DNA from: Geosiphon pyriformis | Taxonomy: Eukaryota; Glomeromycota; Glomeromycetes; Archaeosporales; Geosiphonaceae | Direction of reading: 5' to 3' | Assembly (NCBI GenBank): GCA_016748015.1 | Contig: JAAOMT010000003.1 | Location: 283,925-347,924 of the forward strand | Length of the DNA: 64,000 bases | Shown here: piece after piece, positions 20,441-32,015 of the stretch | How the letters are laid out: each line of letters opens with the position of its first letter | Numbering within the stretch: the first letter of the stretch is position 1 | The notes under the pieces: model-generated | What the model saw: the letters and a program-made list of their open reading frames with translations, nothing else | Told to the model about the DNA's origin: nothing | Databases searched by the model: none | Translations under genes and position numbers: made by a program

Positions 20441-22825
20441 TAAATTTTTTTACATTTATTTAAATATAAGACTTTGTATTGGTTATGTTTTAAAATATAA
20501 GAAGATATTGATATAATTATAAAAACTTATAATAAACAACAAAAATTTAGAGTTATTCAAAAGAAATTAGAATAATATCCAAACAACAGCATTAAACATT
20601 ACACTTTTGAATATAAATTTGGCAGCCAATATAAACCAAAAAAAAATTAATGTTTAAAATTATCAGAACACCAAATTAAAATATTAAGAATATAGTTGAC
20701 ATGTTAATATCAACTGTACCAAAAACTTATGCAAAATAATTTTTATCATTCTTAACAATATATACAATTATTTATTATATTCTAACACTAGAAAATATGA
20801 TTTGATGTATCAAAAAATTTCAGATGAAAATCTTCAAAAGATTTAATTTTTTATAAAATGTACAAATCTATTAATTACAACTCAAAAGAAATTATTAAAA
20901 GTAAAATTTTTAATAGTATTTATTCTCGATTATGACTTTACAAATACAATACAAAAATTTAAAGTTTATGATAATAAAAAGCACAATATATCCTACTTGT
21001 TGACAACTTTTATAAATTACAAATCAAATGATTTTAAATGGGTTATAAAATTTGAAATTAATGAAAATTGGCTTATTCATATATTTTGGATGTCTTTTAA
21101 ACAAGTTTTTTTTTGGTTAATATATCATAATATTGTTCTAAATAATAATACAGTAAAAACCAACTGCTATCAGATGTCACTTTCTCTCTTTCTTATTGTA
21201 GACAATAACACAAAATTTTATTTTGTTATATAAGTTTTTATATTAAATAAAACTGCTAATTGTATAAATGAATTTTAGAATACATAAAAAAAGCAACAAT
21301 AACAAAACTATTAGTGTTTATTACTAATATTAATTTTGCAACAGATATAGCAGTTGCTTAAGTATATAAAACAACTTATTAAATTTATTATATTTTTTAC
21401 ATTAATAAAAACTTATTAAAAAATCTTAAGTTAAAACTTTACAATCAATATAAAAGCTTTGTTTACATTTTTTTTTATGTTACAATAGTTTATATAAAGA
21501 AAATTTCTATAAACAATAGTTACAACTTACAAAAACATGTGTTAATACCAAAGATTATCTAATAAAAGCTCTTTATTCTAACTAATAAGCATAGATCTAT
21601 GTATTTATATCAAAAATATTTACTGCAAGAATTTAAATTATCTTTTATATTAAATGTCTTAACAATATTATTAAATGCATGCTTTCAGCAAATAGCAATT
21701 TGTGTAATTTTGCTAGTATATTAAATACAAAACTTGAAAATAAGACAGAATAAAATTGTTTTTTTGAATATTGTATACTCTTATTTTATATGAAATTTAT
21801 GTCAATTGGTCATGATCTCTTTCTTAAGATCAATAAATAAATAACTCAATATTTTACATTTCATATCTTATTTATGAAACATTTAGAAATAGTACAATAT
21901 CTATATTTTATAATAAGTTAATTATCATTAAATATTAATACTTATAATAAGATAAGAAAATTTATTTCTTAGTGTACTTTTTTAAGTTATTTATCTAACA
22001 ACATTTTAATATTTAAGATTTTAGTCCTAATATAATAGATAATTTTATTAAGAATCTGTATGATATAAAACAAATTTTATTGAAATCAATAGTTATTGAA
22101 ATCAATAAAAAAAATATCAAAGAAGTATAGAAGATTACAAACCTATAATCAGAAAACAACAAGTATTTATATTTTATTATAATTGTTAATTCTGTTTTTT
22201 ATCTTTATTTATGCTTGTCTAATATATTTTGTAATATTGTTTGTTGCCATTATTTTCAAGTAATACTATATTCAAAAATTATAAAGTTTTACATTTAAAT
22301 GATATCTTTACAATAATATATTAATAAAAAAAGAGACAATAATTTAATTATTGAAGCTTTTTGCTTCACAAATTAAAAGACTATAAAAGATTTTTTTGAT
22401 AAAATAATAATCCCAAATTTTTTAATTATACCTAAGATTATTACCAATGTTTTATACCTTGTAGTATAGAAGAAACAAAAATATAGTAAAGTGTAGAAAC
22501 TTATATAACAGATTGCTTAGCTTACTATTGAATATAATAATTATAGTGAGATAATAATATAATTAAAACAATTTATTGGCCAACATAAAAAAGTAGTATT
22601 TACATTTTAAAATCAAGACCAAATCTTAAAAAACAATCAAATTGATAATGCTAATAAAAAAAATAAGCTTAAACAATTAAAAATTTATTAGTATTATAAC
22701 ATAAAAAATACCCAAAAACCAAATATTATAAATCTGCTACTGAAAAAAAAGAAAAACCATATACAAAATACACTTGTATTAAATATAATTTTTTAGAACA
22801 CAATAATACAAGATATCAAAATTAG
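20440..22825 (+). pseudogene. Decayed MULE/FAR1-type transposase
   Basis: The N-terminal part (KTYNKQQKFRVIQKK near 20560, FEYKFGSQYKPKK near 20625) resembles the FAR1-type zinc DNA-binding domain of MULEs. The core is the longest intact stretch, HIFWMSFKQ near 21090, then VLNNNTVKTNCYQMSLSLFL and VDNNTK (21130-21215). This is the MULE DDE region, with the first catalytic Asp apparently changed to Asn (LNDNT expected). Later pieces are NLLKNLKLKLYNQYKSF (about 21420), MLSANSNLCNFASILNTKLE (about 21680) and FMKHLEIVQYLYFI (about 21880). At the end KSATEKKEKPYTKYTC, IKY, and EHNNTRYQN with a stop at 22825 are a C-x2-C-x4-H-x4-C knuckle whose second and last Cys are Tyr. Dozens of stops are present. 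It is inactive. The family assignment rests on remembered MULE motifs. Confidence 0.72.
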
Positions 22826-23154
22826 GTAAGATTTAGTCAATTATTTGTTTATTTTTTACTTTGCAATAACTAAATATTATATTTATTTTTAGTAAAATTA
22901 ATAATTTAACTTTAATTTGTTCAATAAAAATAAATAATACACATTATTATTATATATTATTTTTTTAAAATTTAATAAAATTTTAAATCTTAATTAAAGT
23001 TATTTTCGAAGTAGTTTTATATAACAGATTGTTATAACTAGATTTATCTAAAAATTTAAATATATTTAAAAAATTTTATAATTAAGTTTTTTTGATAAAA
23101 AACAAAATTTTAAGTTTTAATAATTGGTAATATTTTGTATTTACTTTTTCAACA
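22826..23154. other. AT-rich spacer
   Basis: Nearly pure A/T without a gene, between the MULE stop and the inverted repeat. A segment reading, on the minus strand, like the AT-rich repeat at 32310-32420 extends into it from 23180 downward. Confidence 0.5.
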
Positions 23155-24345
23155 TAATAATTAGTTTATTTTGGTGTTTTTTATCTTCTTAGTAAGTTAT
23201 TTAATTATTAATAAATTAATTTTATACTTAATTTTATATTTTTTATATTAATATTTATAATATTATAAATTTGGTATTTATTTTTTTTAATTTAATAGTT
23301 TAATAAAAAAAACAATTAAATAATTAAAAAATAAAATAAACAAAAAATAAAAATTATTCTTTTATTAATAATTATAATCAAAAATTGATTTAATATATTA
23401 AAGTCTTTAAATGTATGTTTTTAATATTTATTGTTTTATTAAATAAATATAAACAGTAATTTATTTGTTAGAAAATTTTTTATTAATAAATTTATTATAA
23501 ATAATTAATTTAATTAAAATATAAGTAATAATAAAAAAACTGTTTTAATTATTAAATTTTGAAATACTTTTTTTTTATTGTTATTATATATATATAGCTT
23601 TTATAATATTAGATATTTTAATATTTTTAACTATTTTTATATTTTTTAAGTTATTATTAATATTTATAATATTTTTAAAATTTTTGGTATTTTTATTAAT
23701 ATTTTTAGAATTTTTAAAACTTTTAGTATTTTTAAAATCTTTTTAAGTATTTTTAAAATTTTGGATATTATGTTATTATTTTCAAAAAATGGTAAAAATA
23801 ATAAATTAACCAATAATAAATTAGAAATAATCAAATAATATAATATTAAAAATTTTAAAAATACCAAAATTCTAAGAATATTAATAATAATTCAAAAAAT
23901 ATATATAAATAAAATATTTAATATTATAAGAGTTATATATATATAGTAATAATATTAAAAAACCATTTATTTTATATAATTAAATCAATTTTTTTTAATT
24001 ATTTACATTTATTATTTATAATAAAACTTATTTACTAAATTTTTGAATTTATAAATTATTATTTATATTATTAAAATACTTATTTTTATTTTGCTTATTA
24101 AAACAACAATAATTTTTAATTATAATTATTAACAAAATATTAATTTTCTAATTTTATTTTATTTTATTTTTTGTTTGTTATTTAATTTATATTAAATTAA
24201 TTAATTAAAAAATAAGTATTAAGATTATAATATTATAAATATTCTAATAAAAAATCCAAAAATAAGCATAAATTTAATTTATTAATAGTTAAATAGTTGA
24301 CTAAAAAGATAAAAACCATTAAAATAAATTAATTTATTTTTTATT
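23155..24345. repeat. Large AT-rich inverted repeat (foldback-like)
   Basis: The reverse complement of 23790-24345 follows 23155-23760 closely. Shared landmarks are TTTTTATCTTYTTAGT near the outer ends, then TATTTATAATATTATAA, AAAACAAAAAATAAAA-type runs, and TATATATATA-CTTTTATAATATTA toward the centre near 23770. Each arm is roughly 0.6 kb with indels. This could be a foldback transposon, a long-TIR MITE or two head-to-head repeat copies. The symmetry goes beyond simple AT composition because the order of landmarks is kept, but the low complexity limits confidence. Confidence 0.6.
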
Positions 24346-26268
24346 TAACACATTTAATGAGTATAGCCCAATTACTATCTAGTACATAAAGCCAAACTAA
24401 GAGGCTCAAACTAAATGTGACTCATGCACTTTCTACATGTGGCTAGCCACTCAGGCCAGACAAGGCAATACTACACATCTATAATAACCTGCACACTGCC
24501 ACCTAGACCAGAAAAGAAACAATAAGACTTCTGATGACCAAAGCTAACAGCAAAAGAATTGGCCACACCAAGCAATCTTACAACACCATTAGACAAAACT
24601 GAAGACACACCACGAGAGAGCCCAGAAACAACACCACCATCACAAATCAGACTAGTCTTTTCCATCACCACCTGGTGGCTGGCCCTAGCCAACCATACTT
24701 TAGCATGATGTAACTTAACCACGAACCTGACATAATCAACAATCTGAGTAGCTGCCACCTTCCTATTCTCAAAAATACTGTAAGCTTCTTCATACCACTC
24801 TCCCAGCACAAACCCTTTGCAAACCAAAGTGTACAACCCAACATCAAAGAAACATTGAGACAAAACTTGCAACATGGCAGAAACAAGGGAACTGTCAGCC
24901 AAAGCTAACTAATGGGCAAAAGCCTCAGCCAAAATTTCACCATGAACACCAGACTCATGAACACAAGTAAAAACGTGGTCAGAGAACTCCATCCCACCGC
25001 AAAACAAACATAATACACTAGGGTAGTGCTTATCATACAATCTTTTTCTTATCACCACCAGCAATCTTCTGTGTACAGCCTTTATAATATAAGTACGAAG
25101 CATTGAGGATACCCAGCTAGTGAATCCAGTGAGCATATGAGAATCAGGATGCCACACTTTTGCTGTGACAGCCCAGTCTATACAACCAATCATCACTTCC
25201 AGAACCACATTACAACCAGGCCCAGCTTCTCAATGAGCACAACAAACAGACCAAAAAATATTCTTGATAAAATGATGGGCATTACCAGAAACAGCAACAC
25301 CCCCAGCAACCAAAAAATGTTCACACACATTGGCACAAAGGGAAAAGGGAGATCCAGAGACAGCCCTAGCAGCCAAGTCAGCTTCCACATTACTGAGAAT
25401 TTCAGAGTGGTCTTTTACCTTAACTTAACTCACACTAAGATCCTTATTCCTGACCAAATTGAAAATATGATGCCTCTCCAGCCAGCATTGATTACGGAAA
25501 TCAGGGGTGACCAAAGACATTTCAGACACACATGCGTCAATAGCAGCCTGGCTGTCAAGACATAACACCACAGTACTTGAAGAAGGAATACACTCCAAAG
25601 CCAAAGCGACAGCCTGCAATTCGGCTATAGTAGATGACAAAAAGCCACTAACAGCGATACTAATGCTCTTATTCAAGACCGGAAAGTATGCAGCAGCACC
25701 ACAGGTGATCTCAACAAAGTCTGCATTCCTCAAAGACCCATCCGTAAAAACTTCAAAAAAGCCTGACCAAATGTTATGCAATTCATCTTTTACTGCAGAA
25801 AATTCCCCAAACTCCAAAATGTCCAAACCAAGCTTTTCCACAGAGCCAATAGAACCAGAAAATGAACAACCCTGATTCTTCAAAAACTCAGAAGAAACCA
25901 AGAACCAATGAGGCACAGAGCCATGCAGATCCAGTCTCTTCCAATAACAAAAAGTTTTCCAATCCAACAAAACACTTTTTTTATCAAAAAGCCAATCACC
26001 AAAAGTAACACCAAAGTGTCTAAGAGATTTGACCAAGTCAAAATACAGAGACTTTCCAAGAATAAAAGACAATGGAAAATGACCAGGACTATGAAATACA
26101 GTGGAGAGATTGTTCACCAAAGAAAGCTCATTGCCCAACAAAATCTTTACCATCCCAGCCAAAAAATTGTTTACTGGACTAACACACAACCTGACCAGAA
26201 ACTGCAAAAGATCCAAAGGAGCCCAACCAAGAATCTGCAGATCCAAAAACCTATGTCTAAACAAACAC

Positions 26269-27050
26269 TGTTACGGGATGGTTTTCTTGTTATATTTAAT
26301 TGCTGATATCCCGCTTTAATTGCAATCAGTCTTTCGTGAGTTCCTCAATTCTATTTGTGTGATAATGTCACTGTTACACTGAAGGCTTTCTTTTTACTGT
26401 TGCGATGTAAGTTATTCTTTAATTCTTGATTGTTGTGTGTGTTTATGTACTCCTTCTTAGAGGCTGAACTGAAATCTACCCACTGTCTGAGGTCTTCTCT
26501 GAGGCTATCCTTGCAATTGCCTGATGTGTTTCTCTAATCTAGAAACACAGAATGTTAATGGTCTTTAGCGCTTTTCTAATTCTCACAATAAAGCTTTTAT
26601 CAATTAGTAACAANNNNNNNNNNNNNNNNNNNNTGATAGTTCAGTTTTAAATATTCTTTTTCATTTCTTTTTGATTTTAAAGGTTTCTTGGGATATTTAA
26701 TTTGAAAGTATGATTTAAAGTGGAGTTTGTTGGATAAAATTGGATCTATTGCTTGATAAGTTATGATTTTTATTACTTGATTAATTCTTTCCCAATATTA
26801 AAACTACTGTATATATACATGTTTGTAGTTCTACGAGAAAATACTTTTTTTTTGATATTTCAACCTGGTGCTTGCTGTTATCACCAGTTGGTGTTGGCTG
26901 CTATTGTGAACTGGTGCTTGCCACTATCGCGAGATGGTGTTTGCTACTATGTTAATCATTACCTTTCTAAGATTATTACTGTGCTATATTATGATTGAAT
27001 AGTTTGTATTATTTTTATGATTCTTTTTGCTAAATTCTTAAACCGTAACA
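26269..27050 (-). repeat. LTR-A, solo LTR inserted in LINE-B
   Basis: It starts TGTTACGG and ends CCGTAACA, with a 4 bp target duplication ACAC (26265-26268 and 27051-27054). LINE codons match LINE-E across the site when it is removed. It has the same orientation and the same 23 bp repeats as the copy at 217. It is 782 bp as given because a 20-N gap replaces about 130 bp present in the first copy. Confidence 0.93.
26614..26633. other. Assembly gap (20 N)
   Basis: Alignment to the LTR at 217-1106 indicates that the gap hides about 130 bp of LTR sequence. Confidence 0.95.
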
Positions 27051-29938
27051 ACACCCAAGAATACCAAAGACATTAGAGAATATTATCAAAGCAGCAATCT
27101 TCCCTTCTGACTGCACCTGCTCAAAAGACTTCAGGCCATACAATAAAGAATAATGCAAAGCAGCATCAGAAAAATTACAGAGAAGACAAGCCTTAAACCT
27201 AAAACCCTTTCTAACCAAGACATCCTATTTGTGACAAACATTAGAAGAGACAAAACTGAACTGAATACGATAGCTAACAATAGGCTGCAAAACAGCCGAC
27301 ACCAGATAAGAGAACTGTTTGTCTGTAATAGCTTTCCTAAACACAACATTGATAAAAAAATGCACATCCACATGAGTCTTGACAACACTTGACTTGGAGA
27401 GCCTCTCAGTTGACAAAAAAATACCTAGATACTGATGTGCTTTCCTTTTTTTGGCAATAGAAATTGGCTGACTGCAAATGCTTAGTAAAGCAACTTTAAC
27501 ATCCTGATTGATGGGAATAGCTACCGTTTTCTCACTGTTGATAGAAATATCATTGATTACAAAAAATTCACTGGCAATGTTCAGAGCATATTGAGTAGAA
27601 GCCTGACAATTCCCAACCCAGATCATATCATCAACAAATGCACCAGCCGAAAAATACAATGTCAAACCACCATTGCTCTCAATTCTGCCAGACTTTGAAA
27701 CAAACTTAGTATCAATCCAGTACCCACACAATTGTTCATGCCTCTTAACCTCACACAAAAGTGGATCATAAAAAATTCTCCATAGAAGTGATGAAAAGAC
27801 CTCACCCTGATCCAGCCCATTATGCACCTTATAACCACCAGACAAACCAAAGTCAGTCATTACCCTATTAACTCTATTCTCATGAATACCACCAAAAAAT
27901 CTTATAAACCTCTCACACATCTTGACACACCACAAACTAGCCCTTAAATAATACCACTCAACTGAATCATAAGCTTTCCGCATATCTTGCAAGACCAACC
28001 ATAACTCTTTATCCTTCTCAATGGCATCCTCAATCACTGAACCAACAGCAAACACTGGAAATTGTGTAGACATACTCTTTAGCACCGAAAAATGGTCACT
28101 TTAAAGTATGTTGAACTTGCTACAAGCCATTAAAATACGATTAGACAGAACCTTAGAAAAAATTTTCCTAGCAGTCTTAATCAAAGCAATAGGCTGAGTG
28201 TTTGTAAGAACTCCATCTCAGTCGTAAGGCTTAGGAATCATTGACACTCAAGCCCTCTTTCACAAAACAGGCACCACACCAACAGACAAACACTTATTAA
28301 ACAGCACCAACAGACACCCCAAAACCACCTCACCACCATGTTTCTACAACTCATTAGGAACACCAGACAAACCAGCAGCCTTGCCATTAAGCAGACCACC
28401 AACAACAGAAAGTAACTCATCCATACTAATTGCACTCATAACACCCAAAAAGACATCATCCCGAACATGGTCCAAAGGTGTGTACTGATGAGCCCAAAGA
28501 TCAGGAAGCTCTGACTGCACAAAGCGTTTTCTCGTCCACCCCTCCATTATCTTATTCACGCTTGACTTCACCTCTTCAGGCAACAAAACCAGATCATCAT
28601 CAACTATCAAGTGATCCAACACCACTTTGCGAAAAGGCTTTTCCAACACACTCCTGATCATACTACCCTTATCCGAACAGAAATTATCCATGTGCTTTTT
28701 AATCGCCTTCTTAACCGAAGCTTCCTCAGCCAATCTCGACTCAAACATCTTCGACCTTCTGTAATCTCTGTGAACCAATGACAAATGCCTAACAACAACA
28801 TCAGATTTAACTCCCAAGCCAACCAAGTTCTTAAAAGCATGAGTCTTTGCATCATCCAGAGTTGATCATTTACTCACAAGACAATTAGTACCCAGCAAGT
28901 CACCCGAGCAAAATTTTTTGACAATCTTGGCCACCAACAATTCCAGACCAAAAAACTTAGAAGAATGTTTGTTTCTTGAATACTTGAATTCACTAAACCA
29001 ATGTCTCGAAAATGTTGCATCAGCAGAATCTATTACAGCTCCCACCAAAACTGCCCATATAGCATCCACATCACCACGCATTTCAGCACCAGAGAACACT
29101 TCACCCAAAAACAAGAGTTTTGCCGAAGAGAGATCCTTAAACTTAGCCCATCCAGCACAGTCAACATTCTTGATATTAAACTTCCAACGATCTTTATTTG
29201 CCTGCTTGCACAAACTATTCAATTGTACATCAAGAAGCCCACCCAAACCAACCAAAACCACAACTGCCCTGTGATCAGTGTCAAAGAAATCTGAAACAGA
29301 GACAACTTGATGACCAACAACAGCAAAAAACAAATTACCACCCACAAAAATGTAATCAATCATTTTCCCAACCCCTTTTGAATTGCTCCATGTATGAGAA
29401 TCAGCCAAATAATAACCAATGAATGAATTAACCAAACCCAAACTCAAACAAAACTTGAAACTAGCACTTTTATCAGATCTATTCTCATTAAAGTCCCCAC
29501 CCAAGATAACAAAATTGTTGGAGTTGACAGTCTTTGCAATGAGAGAGTTAACTTCAGAAGCCTAACCAAACCTAGCCCCAGAAGAGGCACCAGCATACAA
29601 CTCCAAAACAGTAACCGAAAGCTTGCCCTTAAACAAAAGCTGAACAGAAACAACCCAACCAGGAATCTCTTCCACTTTAAATACATGACGAGCCAAAGAA
29701 ATGTTCATAATAATTGCAACTCCAGCACCCATAAAATCTTTATCCAATCCTGAAGAAAAGATTCACACTCTATTAAATTTATCTTTTATCCATGGCCCAG
29801 AAGAGAACCTCAACTTTGTCTCAATGATAAAAAAAACCATGTTTCCTGAGTTTACATGCCAACAAACAACATCTGCTTGCTTCACAAGAACATTGATACC
29901 CTGAACATTGCACGTAGCAAATTTTCAGACCAAACTAC

Positions 29939-31951
29939 TCATTGAGGCAAAGGAAGAGCCAACAAACCCGATCCAGAATGCAAATGATCCAACCTACTCA
30001 AAACCGAGTGAATTGATGCCTCCAGAGCCATCATTTTTGACTCCAAACTGCCAATCTTGGCAGTCAGAACCTTAGAACTGCTCGGACTGAAGTCAACAAC
30101 CAACTCACCAACATTGGGGAGAGAGGAGGCAGATGATGGCAACATACCATCCAAAGCCAAACCTGAGTCCATATCTGAAACAATAGCAGTTGGAGACACT
30201 AAAGAAAGAGCTGAGGGAAGAGGTGCCAAAGACACCAAGTCAGCAAAACTCAATTTCTTTAAAATAAGTGAGACCTGATCCGAAAGAATTTTCATGGAGT
30301 GTTCTAGTACAGCTAGTCGACCACCCAAATCAATGGCACCAGACAAGGAGAAATCTATTGAAAAAGCTTTCAAACCCGAGATCAAACCAACACCAGGAGC
30401 ACCTGAAGAGACAACACAAGAGGGAGAGCTGCCTGCCACTTGGGCCCATGTCTTTCCACCAAAAGAAACTGGGCGAACAATTGGTGCCTGCTTCTTTCTA
30501 TAAATATTGGCCAACTACACCTTATCCTGAGAAGTCACTGCACATTTCTCACGACCACCAGACCTCTTATCCACAGAACAGTTAACAGCAGTATGACCAA
30601 ACAGTTTGCAATGAGCACAACTGGTCAAAGAAAGACCAGCCCAATGCAAGTCCACACCCTTAAAGACCAGAACCAAACCAATAGCAGCCAACTTAGATGC
30701 CTCACTTTCAAAACAAATTACAGCACACTGATCATGAACATATGAAGTTGAATTACGGCCTATAAAACAAGTTTTCCTATCATAAGTCTCCACCAATTCA
30801 GACAAATCATGAGCAGTCATGTCAATTGGAAGAGTATACAACAAAGCCCGAAACCTATCCCTTAATACCCACGATTGTTTATCATCAACAGCCTTTGCTA
30901 TATGAACAGAATCTTTTTTCACAAGAACAGATCATCTAGCTGTGACCAAATTAGCTACCTTCAATGATTCAAATTCTACCAGGGCCTTTTGCCAAAGACC
31001 AATGAGCTGCATCTTGATTGACACAATTTTTCCAAATTTAGAAAACACTGCCTTAACCACAGATTTGGAAAAATCAACAGGGATCTCCTTGATTATCACC
31101 TTCTGATTCGAATGACTGTTTACTTTTCTGAGATCATTATTTATCATGATTTTTTCACTAATCACCATATCTTTTGTCCTGTCCAAACTTAATTCAGAAG
31201 TGAATGTAGATCTTATTACACCAGGAAATTTTAAGGGAGTCAAAGCTCCTCCAAATTCATCAATTCGATAAAAGATTTTTTTAATTGCCATTAACTTATC
31301 AACATTTGTCTTCCCAGGTACTGCCAAAACCTCAATATCTAATGTGAAAGATTTTACTGGCTCGAAATTCCTTTTTTCTGGGGCACATGACCTGATATGC
31401 GGCACCTGATTGGCACCATCAAACTTAGGGGGAAGAAGCTTTAGCACATCATTGTCATCACTCATATGGTCGAACAAAGGTTGCTTTGGTGAGTTGCCCA
31501 GCACATATGTTTGAGTACGAGTCTTTCTCAGTGTAGTTTCGTTCATGCCATCATCTTCACCTGATTCCGCATAGCAGGTTTCTTCGGCCACCGTGTTCAT
31601 CATATCTTCAACATCCAAGAGACCACTGACACTACTAGTAACACTGTCAATCTCACTGCCCCAGGACATCACAGACTCGGTACTAGCACTATCAATATCC
31701 TCCAGGCTCAGCGATCCAGTAGACGAGTCGACCACATTACCAGCAGCAGGCTTTTTCGGTTTCTTGTAAGATGCACTCCGAGAGTAGACTGTATCTATGC
31801 GCTTTTTCTTCGCACTCTGGCGGATTCCCAAACCAGCCAAAACTGAGTCAGAACCACCAGCAGAAGAGCCTACTGGTTCTATTACGACAAATAGAGGTAT
31901 ATTAGAAGAAATGACTTGGTGAATGAAAGGTAAAGGAATAAAGTAAAGCAA
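29939..31951 (-). pseudogene. LINE-B ORF1: RRM-like and CCHC RNA-binding protein, two stops
   Basis: 671 codons including two internal stops. The N-terminus holds FVVIEPVGSSAGGSDS, a Ser/Asp-rich region with KKPKKPAAG near 31745, and the conserved block FTLDIEVLAVPGKTNVDKLM near 31330. The RRM-like domain has KVIIKEIPVDFSKSVVKAVF (about 31095) and WQKALVEFESLKVA (about 30985). After a TGA at a Trp position (about 30930), a second domain (SWVLRDRFRALLYTLPIDMT) leads to CAHCKLFGHTAVNC near 30600, an intact CCHC knuckle. A TAG follows near 30515, then KTWAQVAGSS and a coiled-coil C-terminus (LAVLEHSMKILSDQVSLILK; SKMMALEASIHSVLSRLDHL). The ATG at 31951 is the first in frame; translation may instead begin further in. 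Role in the family: binding element RNA and chaperoning reverse transcription. Confidence 0.9.
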
Positions 31952-32015
31952 TTTCTCCTAAAAAATTTTTTGTTTTCACAGTGGCCAGAGGATCAATGAG
32001 AGAAAGTTTTTTGTA

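Larger units (their letters stand above)
24471..29942 (-). pseudogene. LINE-B ORF2: APE endonuclease, RT, RNase H, zinc tail
   Basis: About 1,560 codons once the LTR is removed. ATG at 29942 overlaps the ORF1 stop (ATGA). In order: endonuclease (FATCNVQGINVLVKQ near 29905, GGDFNENRSDK near 29490, DHRAVVVLVG near 29265); linker; RT (WVSMIPKPYD and LTNTQPIALIKTARK near 28170-28240, MRKAYDSVEW near 27960, LDQGEVFSSLLWR near 27800, and FVDDMIWVG near 27620 as the YxDD-type box, with both Asp present); a thumb region; RNase H (VFTDGSLRN near 25740, STIAELQAVALALE, LCLDSQAAIDA near 25560, a VKVKDHSE stretch near 25425); and a C-terminal CLFCGGMEFSDHVFTC motif. Solo LTR-A splits it at 26269. About a dozen stops interrupt it, several of them TGA at Trp positions (LVWK becomes LV-stop-K at the fifth codon). 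It would carry out target-primed reverse transcription if intact. Confidence 0.92.
24350..32015 (-). mobile_element. LINE-B, nearly complete APE/RNase H-type non-LTR retrotransposon
   Basis: About 7.7 kb, or about 6.9 kb after removing the solo LTR. It contains a 5' leader, ORF1 (29939-31951), ORF2 (24471-29942) and a short 3' UTR ending CTCATTAAATGTG before an AT tail. It is the best-preserved full-length copy here and serves as the reference for the others. RNase H, an APE endonuclease, RRM plus CCHC ORF1 and A/T-repeat tails fit the I/Tad-like branch. The exact clade needs a tree. It sits inside AT-rich repeat DNA on both sides: ACCATTAAAATAAATTAATT at 24329 and ACCAAAATTAAATTAATT at 32022. 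Confidence 0.9.

Noticed and set aside
20997-21233. 78-codon open frame as an independent gene
   Set aside because: It is the longest surviving piece of the MULE transposase; related residues continue on both sides in other frames.
23664-23867. 67-codon Ile/Leu/Lys frame on the minus strand
   Set aside because: Low-complexity product of the AT-rich inverted repeat (repeated KILKILK); no protein features.
25507-26306. Long plus-strand open frames over LINE-B
   Set aside because: They are antisense shadows of the RNase H region; LINE-A, C, E and F conserve the minus-strand reading, not these.
28918-29422. Overlapping plus-strand frames of 74-118 codons
   Set aside because: Shadows of the LINE-B endonuclease; no independent conservation.
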